Part shown: one piece after another, positions 13,644 to 20,437 of the stretch | How the letters are laid out: each line of letters begins with the position of its first letter | Position numbering within the stretch: position 1 is the first letter of the stretch | NCBI GenBank assembly: GCA_034435675.1 | Contig: DAOTWP010000136.1 | Location: forward strand, 1 to 24,461 | Direction of reading: 5' to 3' | Source: DAOTWP01 sp034435675 | GTDB taxonomy: Bacteria; Chloroflexota; Anaerolineae; Aggregatilineales; Phototrophicaceae | DNA: 24,461 nt | Program-made: the position numbers and the translations under genes | The notes under the pieces: generated by a model | The model's database searches: none | The model's input: the letters and a program-made list of their open reading frames with translations, nothing else | What the model was told of the DNA's origin: nothing

Positions 13644-13673
13644 CACCTTCTAACCAGAAACGGACATTCGCTT

Positions 13674-14891
13674 ATGTTTACTGCGCGTCAACGACGCTAT
13701 ACAGTCATTGTTGGGCTGCTGCTGCTGCTGGCAATCGCCGCCTTTTTGCTCACCCGCCCGCCGGGGCTGCCTGCGCCCGCGTTTGAAGAAATCGCCTATG
13801 TGGATGGCGCGCTGACCACCGTCGTCGCCTGGCATCCCGATTCGACACAGTTCGCGGTGGGCAGAACCCACGCGCAGCTTTACCGGCTGGACGCTACCAT
13901 TATCCTCAACCAGCGCATCTATTTGCAAACGCAGGTGGGCGAGGATGGGCTGGCACAGACCAGCGCCAGCGCGGGCAGTCTGGAATGGAGTCCTGATGGC
14001 AGCATACTGGCAGGCGCGGGGGCGCGGCTGTGGGTCTGGCGTCCCGGCGACGTCACGCGCGTGCTGGTCGCCATCCCCGATAATCGCTCCCAGGCGTTTG
14101 GCGGCATGGACTGGAGTCCCGACGGACGGCAGTTAGCGATTGCGCGCACCGGGCAGCGCGAATCCGATAAAGAAGTTGAATTTTACGATGTCGCAAGCGG
14201 CGCGCGTGTGGGCATACTTGCCAACGACGGCGCGGGCAGCGGGGCGATTACGCCGGAAGATGCCGTCAACGCCCACGTGGAATACAGCGCTGATGGGCGA
14301 CTGCTGACCACTAGTGCGCTGGGCATGACCAGCGTGCGCGTGTGGCAGGTCCCCGGTTTCACGCCCTATCTGCCGCTGGCGGGCATTGTCCCGCGTGATG
14401 GCAAGCTGGCATTCAGCCCGGATGGGCGCTACCTGGCGCATATGGACACGGTCAACAACCAGATTACCATCTGGGAAGTCGCCACCGGCGCGGAAGTGCG
14501 CACCCTGCCCGGCGCGCAGGTGGCGTGGAGTCCTGATGGGCAGCGCTTTGCCGTGCCCGACCTGACCGCCGTCACCGTCAGCATTTACGACCTGAGCAAC
14601 CCGGAGCCGTTTGTGATGCTGCAAATCGGCGGCGAGCCGGTGGATTACCTGCTGACCGAATGGGGTCCCGAAGGTTTGCGGCTGGTCACAGCGACACCAG
14701 AGGATGCGCGCCTGTGGACGCTGCCGATTGGGCAGGAACTGACCCCGGAGCAGCGCACACTGACCGAATTCCAGACCGTGCAGACCGGACGTTCGGCTGT
14801 GCCCGCCTTCAGCCCGGACGGCAGCAAGCTGGCGATCCTCAACCGCACCGAACTGCGCGTGTTCGACGTGACAGCGGACGACGAACCTTAA
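13674..14891 (+). CDS. Membrane-anchored WD40-like beta-propeller protein
   Basis: 405 residues from ATG 13674. The open frame extends further upstream, but that part is antisense to the esterase and lacks coding character, whereas the chosen start is followed at once by a basic stretch and one membrane helix (VIVGLLLLLAIAAFLL), which fits a signal anchor. The exported part has at least six propeller-type repeats with the WSPDG/FSPDG signature: AWHPDS, EWSPDG, DWSPDG, EYSADG, AFSPDG, AWSPDG and a last AFSPDG. This suits a single six- or seven-bladed propeller outside the membrane, acting as a binding or scaffold module. No enzyme motif. The upstream ribosome site is weak. The next gene, also exported, follows 108 bases downstream and may be co-transcribed. 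Confidence 0.85.
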   Translation: MFTARQRRYTVIVGLLLLLAIAAFLLTRPPGLPAPAFEEIAYVDGALTTVVAWHPDSTQFAVGRTHAQLYRLDATIILNQRIYLQTQVGEDGLAQTSASAGSLEWSPDGSILAGAGARLWVWRPGDVTRVLVAIPDNRSQAFGGMDWSPDGRQLAIARTGQRESDKEVEFYDVASGARVGILANDGAGSGAITPEDAVNAHVEYSADGRLLTTSALGMTSVRVWQVPGFTPYLPLAGIVPRDGKLAFSPDGRYLAHMDTVNNQITIWEVATGAEVRTLPGAQVAWSPDGQRFAVPDLTAVTVSIYDLSNPEPFVMLQIGGEPVDYLLTEWGPEGLRLVTATPEDARLWTLPIGQELTPEQRTLTEFQTVQTGRSAVPAFSPDGSKLAILNRTELRVFDVTADDEP

Positions 14892-14999
14892 CACAGGCGC
14901 GGGGCACGGAGGCGGAAAAACGCTTGCCGCCCTACCCCGAAGGCGAGTATTCTTAGCACGTAAGCAGACATCTGACGATTTGCGAAAGGCAGGCGCATT

Positions 15000-16922
15000 A
15001 TGCGGCGTTCTAGGTGGCACTTGCTCGTGAAATGGCGTACCGCGGCACTCCTGTGGCTGGCGCTGCTGGCAGTCAGCTTCACCCCGGCGCTGGCGCAGGC
15101 TCAACCGGATGCCCTCGCCCCATCCCCGATTGATGCCTATGTCCCGGCAGACACGCTGATCTACGCCGCCGCAGACATCAGCGATACGACGATTGCCGGG
15201 CTGGATGCGGTGATCGCGCAGGCGCTGGGCAGCATCAGCGCGTCGCCCCTGGGCGAACAACTGCCCCCAATCACCGGCAATGTGACGCTGACCGCGCTGC
15301 TTGATCTGCTGGCGCAGCAGGCAGCGGACGGCAGTTTCGCCGATGTGTTCCGCCCCTGGCTGGGCAATCGCGGGGCGTATGCGCTGTTCGGCATAATCAC
15401 CGAACAGTGGCTCAGGAGCGACTTGAACACCATTCCGCAGGCGCTGTTCGTCACCATCAACGACCCGACAGCCGCGGCGAGTTATCTTGACGGCGTGCTG
15501 CAACCGGGCTATTCGCAGACGGCGCAGGGCGAATTCACGATTTATGCGCAGGACGACACCGTGCTGCTGCTCACCCGCGAGGTACTGATCCTCACCAACC
15601 CGGCAGGCGCGGAGCTGCTGCTTGCGGGTGTGGAGGATACTCTGACACAGGATGAGCGCTTTACAGAGACGGTGGCGCTGCTGCCCGCGCCGCCCTATGC
15701 CGGGCTGATCTACCTCAACACTGCCGATCTGGTGGCACTCTCGCTGCTGGGGCTGCAAGCGCCGGAAGCGCAGGCGGAGCAGATGCTGGCAAGCGCGGGG
15801 CAGCAGGCAATCGCCTTCACCATGCTCGACGCGCGTACTCTGGCGATGGATGCCGTGCAGCAGGTGGGCGAACTGCCCGCAGGCATGCCCGCCCCAGCGC
15901 TCACCCCGGTTGACCCCGATTTCCTGCGCTTTGTGCCCGCCGACGCCGGGCTGGTGATCCACAGCACCAATCTGCGCGGCACCTATGAGCAGGCGACTGC
16001 GAGCCTGATCGTTCAGGCGCAGCTGCAAGGGCTGGACATTGGCGAGGTCGAAGCGGGCATCGCGCAGTTTGAGGACGCGCTGGCGCAGCTTTTCGGGTTG
16101 GACTTTGACACCGAGATTATCGGCTGGATGGACGGCGATTACACGCTGTTCGCCAGCTACGCCGTGCCGGAACCGGGCGAACTCTCCTTCGTGACCAGTC
16201 CCTTCTACTATGATCAGGTGGCAGACATAGACTTCGAGTTCGGGCTGCTGGTTGAAGCGACTGACCCCGAACTGGCGGCACAGTTCGCGGTGGCAGCGGG
16301 CGAAACCGCCGGGATTCTGGCGGAATTCGCGCCGGAAAGCGGTATTGTCGTCAGCAGCGAGGATGCTGCTGGCAGCAGCATGACGGTCATCTCGCTGCCG
16401 GTGGGCAACCCCTTTTCTACTGAAGATGTGACCTACCCGCCGCTGTCTGAGCCGCTGGAATTGGTCATCGGCGCGACAGACGAGGTGTTCTTCATCAGCA
16501 CACGCGGCGCAGCAGAAGACCTGCTCGACGGCGCGGCAGGCTTTGACAGGACGCCGCAGTATGCCGAAGCCGCGCAGTACATGCTGCCGGACGCGGCGCA
16601 GGTACTGGTTATGGACGCCACCGGGTTTGCCCTGCTGGGCGATACCTTCGGACTGCTGGTTGCGCCAGCCGTGGGCAGCAGCACGTCGATTGAGCCGTCA
16701 CCGTGCGAAGAAGCCCCCGATTCCGAAGCTTGCGCCGCTTACCTTGACCAGCAGAAACGGGACACACTGCAATGGTTGACTGCCGGGCTGGAGGCGTTCA
16801 CAAACTGGCAGGTGGGCGTGCGCGGTGTCAGCAGCGTGTTCAGCAGCGCCAGTGCCAGCGCTGCTTTCACTGAAGATGGCGGCTCTATCGCGCGCTATGT
16901 GCTGACGCTGGCGGGCGAGTAG
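15000..16922 (+). CDS. Secreted DUF3352-like protein
   Basis: 640 residues from ATG 15000, with AAAGGCAGG upstream. The N-terminus is a clear signal peptide (basic start, hydrophobic 15-28, FTPALAQAQ with cleavage near residue 32-34). The mature protein begins with SPIDAYVPADTLIYAAADISDT, the typical opening of DUF3352 proteins (YVPADTLLYAAVN-like). It alternates hydrophobic strands with acidic, alanine-rich helices in two similar-looking halves (compare YVPADTLIYAAADIS and FVPADAGLVIHSTNL near 303). The protein is acidic and ends without a membrane anchor. The function of the family is not known; it is common in exported sets of Cyanobacteria, Chloroflexota and Actinobacteria. It may be expressed with the upstream propeller gene. 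Confidence 0.75.
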   Translation: MRRSRWHLLVKWRTAALLWLALLAVSFTPALAQAQPDALAPSPIDAYVPADTLIYAAADISDTTIAGLDAVIAQALGSISASPLGEQLPPITGNVTLTALLDLLAQQAADGSFADVFRPWLGNRGAYALFGIITEQWLRSDLNTIPQALFVTINDPTAAASYLDGVLQPGYSQTAQGEFTIYAQDDTVLLLTREVLILTNPAGAELLLAGVEDTLTQDERFTETVALLPAPPYAGLIYLNTADLVALSLLGLQAPEAQAEQMLASAGQQAIAFTMLDARTLAMDAVQQVGELPAGMPAPALTPVDPDFLRFVPADAGLVIHSTNLRGTYEQATASLIVQAQLQGLDIGEVEAGIAQFEDALAQLFGLDFDTEIIGWMDGDYTLFASYAVPEPGELSFVTSPFYYDQVADIDFEFGLLVEATDPELAAQFAVAAGETAGILAEFAPESGIVVSSEDAAGSSMTVISLPVGNPFSTEDVTYPPLSEPLELVIGATDEVFFISTRGAAEDLLDGAAGFDRTPQYAEAAQYMLPDAAQVLVMDATGFALLGDTFGLLVAPAVGSSTSIEPSPCEEAPDSEACAAYLDQQKRDTLQWLTAGLEAFTNWQVGVRGVSSVFSSASASAAFTEDGGSIARYVLTLAGE

Positions 16923-16948
16923 CGCGGCAGGTGTTATCGTGTAATGGC

Positions 16949-16975
16949 GGGTGGGCGGCAGGTGGTCGCCCGCCC
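16949..16975 (+). terminator. GC-rich hairpin after the DUF3352-like gene
   Basis: GGGTGGGC (16949-16956) pairs with GCCCGCCC (16968-16975) with one G-U wobble and an 11-base loop, 26 bases after the stop. No T-run follows, so it would be a non-canonical terminator. Confidence 0.4.
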
Positions 16976-17154
16976 ATCGCCCGCGCCAGTGCAGCAGCAG
17001 ATTGAGGCGGCGGCACAGTAATGAACGGCTGCCCCCAGCGTGCCTTTGCCCGCTTTATTAAGCATGGATTAAGCTTCATCGCTGCCGCACAGCGGCACTC
17101 CCCATATCCCACAAATCCCACATTTCAACCACATTACAAATTGGCATGTACCTA

Positions 17155-17182
17155 TTGACACAGCCTGATAAGTTCTGATAAG
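17155..17182 (+). promoter_or_regulatory. Promoter with CTGATAAG direct repeat upstream of the ArsR-type gene
   Basis: A perfect -35 TTGACA (17155-17160) is followed 16 bases later by GATAAG (17177-17182) as a -10. The octamer CTGATAAG occurs twice, at 17165-17172 and 17175-17182, one helical turn apart, spanning the spacer and the -10. ArsR/SmtB repressors commonly bind between or over such elements to control their own gene, so this may be the operator, although known sites are usually inverted repeats. Confidence 0.5.
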
Positions 17183-17214
17183 GTCTTTTTTAGAGACTTT
17201 TTAAGGGAGTTGAA

Positions 17215-17568
17215 ATGACGAGCGCAATAGTCTTAGCAGATAAACCGGCAGTGCCCGGCTACCACAGTGCAGAGCATATGCTGCCGCTGGAGTCGGCGCG
17301 CATGGTGGCACGTTTTTTTCAGGTGCTGGCAGACCCCACCCGCGTGCGGCTGATTCGTGCGCTGGCGGAAGGTAAGTGGTGTGTCAGCGATCTGACTGAA
17401 GCGTTGGAGATGGATCAGCCGGCAGTGTCGCACCAACTGCGCTACCTGCGCAAGCTGAACATTGTCACCTGGACCAAAGACGGCAGACATGTCTATTACA
17501 CGCTGGCAGACAACCATGTGCGCGAGATTTTGCTGAAAAGCATTGCACATCTGGAACGGCGCTTCTAG
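17215..17568 (+). CDS. ArsR/SmtB-family metal-sensing transcriptional repressor
   Basis: 117 residues, ATG preceded by AAGGGAG. The winged-helix core is typical: FFQVLADPTRVRLIRALAEGKWCVSDL, recognition helix QPAVSHQLRYLRKLNIV and wing KDGRHVYYTL. The C-terminal alpha5 helix contains D99-x-H101 and H112 with E114 nearby, close to the DxH...H..E zinc/cobalt site of SmtB and CzrA. Cys56 in the ELCVxDL-like motif and N-terminal His17 and His21 could form part of a second (alpha3N-type) site. It probably releases DNA on binding Zn(II) or a similar ion. No metal transporter or chaperone gene adjoins it, so its targets lie elsewhere or it controls mainly itself. It converges with the histidine kinase gene across a 27-base gap. 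Confidence 0.9.
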   Translation: MTSAIVLADKPAVPGYHSAEHMLPLESARMVARFFQVLADPTRVRLIRALAEGKWCVSDLTEALEMDQPAVSHQLRYLRKLNIVTWTKDGRHVYYTLADNHVREILLKSIAHLERRF

Positions 17569-17595
17569 CGTACAGCGGTGGCTTCCTACGCAGGC

Positions 17596-19137
17596 TCAGC
17601 GTTCGTGGGTCAGGTGTTCTGCCGAATCATCGGCGCGCTGCTGTCCCTCTGAAGTGTGGGTTTCGCGACTGCGGCGAATCAGCCCCAGACGCGGACGTGT
17701 CGGCGCACTGTACGCCGTCGTTGAATGGGTTTCCTGATCCGCTGTCGGCAGCCAGACCGTAAACGTGGTGCCGCTGCTGACCTCACTGACAACCTCAATT
17801 TTCCCCCCATGTACTTCGGCAATCCACTTGGCAATCGACAGCCCTAGTCCCGCCCCCCCCATATGCACCCGTGCAGTATCCGCCTGATAAAAGCGCTCGA
17901 AGATATGTTCAACATCCTCTGGTTTGATGCCGATGCCAGTATCGGAAACTTCGATGATGGCGTGGTTATGGTGCCGGTAGAGGCTCATCGTCACCTGCCC
18001 GCCGTGCGGCGTGAATTTGAGCGCGTTGGTAATCAGGTTGAGCAGGAGCTGTTTGAGGCGATCCGCGTTGCCGTTGACGCGCACCGGCTCGAAGCGCTCA
18101 ATGCTGACCTTGATTTCGCGTTCGCTGCTGAGCACTTTGGCATCCCGGTAAACATCGCTGACCACCGTATCCACATCAAGTGGGTACAAGTCAATTTGCA
18201 GCCCGCCAGAGTCAGCGCGTGCCAGGGTCAGCAGGTCGCTGACCATACGCGACATGCGCTCCACTTCGCTCTCGATGGCTTCGAGCGACTCTTGATCCGC
18301 GCCGTAACGCTTCATCAGGTCGAGGTTGCCGCGCATGGCAGTTAGCGGGGTGCGCAGTTCGTGGCTGACATCAGCCACAAAGCGCTGCTGCACGCGGAAC
18401 ACCTGCTCCAGCCGCGCCAGCATGTGGTTAAACACCGAGGTCAGCCGCCCCAGTTCGTCATTCGGTCCGTTCCAGGGAATGCGCGTGTTCAGGTCTTCCG
18501 CACGGGCGATTTTTTCGGCAGTGCGGATGATGTCATCTACCGGCTGGAACACCTGATTCGCCAGCCCCATGCCAATCGCCACCGCCCCCAGAATCGCGGC
18601 AGCACAGCTCACGACCATGACGATGAGCATCATGCGCGTGTTGTGTTTGATCGCTTCCAGCGATGCCGCCACCTGCACATTACCGAAGATTTCGCCGCTG
18701 ACCAGGGTGATCGGGCGGGTCAGCACACGCAGCGGCGTGCCATCTACCGTGATATCGTGGTAGACCGGCGTCAGGCTGCCCAGCGCTTCGGCATCCAGCG
18801 GACGGTTAAAGTCGGCGACGTTGGCGGACGCGGCGACAAAGCGCGGCGGAATGCTCTGCTCGCCGTCAGAGGTCTGCCAGACCTGCACATGCACACCCGA
18901 CGCGCGAAACACATCCAGTTCCGCCAGGCGCACGTTGATGTCCTGCCCACCGCCGAACTCACGCACGACGACTGCCTGACTGTTGAGGATAATCTGATCT
19001 GCCGTCGCGTTGAGCGTCTGGTCAATGCTGTCCAGCCACGACCAGCTCATCAGGGAATAGGTAATAAAACTGAAGGCAACAATGATGACCGCCAGCAGTC
19101 CGGCTAACCAGAAGACAAGTTTTTTGCGTATGGTCAC
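17596..19137 (-). CDS. HAMP-domain sensor histidine kinase
   Basis: 513 residues. Membrane helix 1 (about 8-28), an extracytoplasmic sensor region of about 135 residues, helix 2 (about 170-192), HAMP (about 193-246, QPVDDII...NDELGRL), HisKA with SHELRTPL and phospho-acceptor His259, then HATPase_c with N371 (LITNALKF), DTGIGI (399-404) and GGAGLGL (427-433). The last 45 residues are a polar tail without a domain. All catalytic motifs are intact, so it autophosphorylates and passes phosphate to the OmpR-type regulator encoded just upstream on the same strand. The 181-base gap between the two genes holds a hairpin and a direct repeat, so the kinase may also have its own promoter. The signal sensed is not evident from sequence. 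Confidence 0.93.
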   Translation of the reverse strand: MTIRKKLVFWLAGLLAVIIVAFSFITYSLMSWSWLDSIDQTLNATADQIILNSQAVVVREFGGGQDINVRLAELDVFRASGVHVQVWQTSDGEQSIPPRFVAASANVADFNRPLDAEALGSLTPVYHDITVDGTPLRVLTRPITLVSGEIFGNVQVAASLEAIKHNTRMMLIVMVVSCAAAILGAVAIGMGLANQVFQPVDDIIRTAEKIARAEDLNTRIPWNGPNDELGRLTSVFNHMLARLEQVFRVQQRFVADVSHELRTPLTAMRGNLDLMKRYGADQESLEAIESEVERMSRMVSDLLTLARADSGGLQIDLYPLDVDTVVSDVYRDAKVLSSEREIKVSIERFEPVRVNGNADRLKQLLLNLITNALKFTPHGGQVTMSLYRHHNHAIIEVSDTGIGIKPEDVEHIFERFYQADTARVHMGGAGLGLSIAKWIAEVHGGKIEVVSEVSSGTTFTVWLPTADQETHSTTAYSAPTRPRLGLIRRSRETHTSEGQQRADDSAEHLTHER

Positions 19138-19196
19138 GGATTCGTGTCCAGTATCATCAAGCGCATCACCGACGATGCCTGTAGGTCGGCAGCAGC

Positions 19197-19220
19197 CGGT
19201 TTGACAATAGTCGGTTTGAC
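19197..19220 (-). promoter_or_regulatory. 9-bp direct repeat upstream of the kinase gene
   Basis: CGGTTTGAC occurs at 19197-19205 and 19212-19220, read as GTCAAACCG twice on the kinase strand, 60-85 bases before its start. OmpR-family regulators bind tandem direct repeats, so this may be an autoregulatory site. No copy is seen before the regulator gene, which weakens the idea. Confidence 0.3.
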
Positions 19221-19251
19221 GCTGGTTGCCGATTCGGCTGTTGCCGGTGCA

Positions 19252-19271
19252 GGGCGCAGCATCCTGCGCCC
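19252..19271. repeat. Perfect 8-bp hairpin of the GGGCGCAG-CTGCGCCC type
   Basis: GGGCGCAG (19252-19259) and CTGCGCCC (19264-19271) flank a 4-base loop in the gap between regulator and kinase genes. This GC-rich form resembles dispersed intergenic hairpins and could tune the regulator-to-kinase ratio by stabilising or ending part of the transcript. Confidence 0.55.
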
Positions 19272-19318
19272 CTACAGCTCAGGTAACCACCTGCACAACA
19301 CAGGCGCGGCGCCGCCGA

Positions 19319-19999
19319 TCATTCCTCGCGCAGTACATAACCGACCCCTCGCACCGTGTGGATCAGGCGCGGCTCATTTTCGGATTCGGTTTTCTGGCGC
19401 AGGTAGCGCACATAGACTTCGATGATGTTGCTTTCGCCGCCAAAGTCATAGCCCCACACACGGTCAAAGATGACATCGCGCGTGAGCACCTGGCGTGGGT
19501 TGCGCATGAACAGTTCCAGCAGTTCATATTCTTTGGCGGTCAGATCAATCGCGCGTTCCGCACGGTGCGCGCGATGCGTGCCGGTGTCCAGCGTCAGGTC
19601 AGCAAAGCGCAGTATCTCCGGGCGCGAGGTGGGCGAAGAACGGCGGAACAGTGCCCGCACGCGCGCCATCAGTTCATCCACAGAAAACGGCTTGACGAGG
19701 TAATCATCTGCCCCCGCGTCCAGCCCCTGCACGCGGTCTTTGACATCATCCTTTGCCGTCAGCATCAAAATCGGCACGTCGCTTGCTGCGCGCAGCCGTT
19801 TGCAGACTTCCAGACCGTCCAACCCTGGCAGCATCCAGTCGAGAATCACCAGATCAGGCGGGTTATCGCGGGCGATCACCAACCCGGTTTGCCCGTCGCG
19901 GGCAACATTCACGCGGTAACCTTCGTAAATCAGTCCGCGTTCAATGAACTGCGCGATGCGCGCTTCGTCTTCAATGACCAGAATTCTTTCACCTGGCAT
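19319..19999 (-). CDS. OmpR/PhoB-family response regulator
   Basis: 226 residues, the usual length. The receiver domain (1-115) has acidic pocket E10-D11, phospho-acceptor D54 (VILDWMLPGLDG), switch T81 and K103 (VKPF). The DNA-binding winged-helix domain (about 130-226) shows LTAKEYELLELFMRNPRQVLTRDVIFDRVWG, the recognition helix region NIIEVYVRYLRQK and the wing IHTVRGVGYVLRE. All key residues are kept. The ATG is preceded by AAGGG at seven bases. It is the first gene of a two-gene set with the histidine kinase downstream, the standard order for this family. Target genes cannot be told from this window. Confidence 0.95.
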   Translation of the reverse strand: MPGERILVIEDEARIAQFIERGLIYEGYRVNVARDGQTGLVIARDNPPDLVILDWMLPGLDGLEVCKRLRAASDVPILMLTAKDDVKDRVQGLDAGADDYLVKPFSVDELMARVRALFRRSSPTSRPEILRFADLTLDTGTHRAHRAERAIDLTAKEYELLELFMRNPRQVLTRDVIFDRVWGYDFGGESNIIEVYVRYLRQKTESENEPRLIHTVRGVGYVLREE

Positions 20000-20041
20000 A
20001 GTTAACCCTTCTTCCTGCGGATACCGGAATTAGCTTCCTAT

Positions 20042-20047
20042 AGTATA
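20042..20047 (-). promoter_or_regulatory. Candidate -10 box of the regulator-kinase operon
   Basis: TATACT on the minus strand, about 43 bases upstream of the regulator start, in an AT-richer patch. The -35 at the expected distance is poor. Transcription would begin near 20035. Confidence 0.35.
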
Positions 20048-20255
20048 CGCCTCTGGTGAGAAGATAATGAGTGGGATTGTACACCATGATAAACGTGAAA
20101 GCAGCCTCAATGCTCGGATGAATACCATAGGTTAAAGCATTATGGTAGATTGCGACGCATGACCGGGTGGGCGCGCCTGCAATGTGCCCGGATGCGCCCA
20201 GGCAGATCATCACTGTGCATCAGGCAGCCCAGAGCGCTAATGGATCGCAGGAGTA

Positions 20256-20283
20256 GTTGGCGCCCGATCGCAGAGGCGCCAAC
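20256..20283. repeat. Perfect 9-bp stem-loop
   Basis: GTTGGCGCC (20256-20264) pairs exactly with GGCGCCAAC (20275-20283) around a 10-base loop. It is the first of two adjacent GC-rich hairpins downstream of the propeller gene. Confidence 0.55.
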
Positions 20284-20300
20284 AGGGGTGTGCCTGCCAC

Positions 20301-20322
20301 GGGGCGGCGCGGAGACCGCCCC
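20301..20322. repeat. Perfect 7-bp GGGGCGG/CCGCCCC hairpin
   Basis: GGGGCGG (20301-20307) and CCGCCCC (20316-20322) enclose an 8-base loop. The form is typical of dispersed intergenic hairpins. It lies about 115 bases past the propeller gene stop and could protect or end that transcript; no T-run follows. Confidence 0.5.
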
Positions 20323-20437
20323 CTGCAGCACGCATTCTCTGAAAGCAGCAGCAAACAGCAAGCAGCAAGCAACAAGCAGCATCGGTACACTGCTGTCGCT
20401 TCCGCACAGGCGCGAGTCTGAGACCTTCCCTGACAGC

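Larger units (their letters stand above)
20000..20437. other. Gene-free intergenic region with hairpins and a CAAGCAG-rich tract
   Basis: 438 bases between the regulator (minus) and the end of the propeller gene (minus). Besides a -10-like box and two hairpins listed separately, it holds a CAG/AAG-rich low-complexity tract at about 20344-20382. Open frames here have no coding character. Confidence 0.6.

Noticed and set aside
13239..13673. N-terminal extension of the propeller protein by 145 codons
   Set aside because: The extension is antisense to the intact esterase and basic and Gln-rich; a signal anchor begins right after ATG 13674.
14133..16028. Minus-strand open frame of 631 codons
   Set aside because: It is antisense to two well-supported genes and has Arg/Gln-rich composition without domains.
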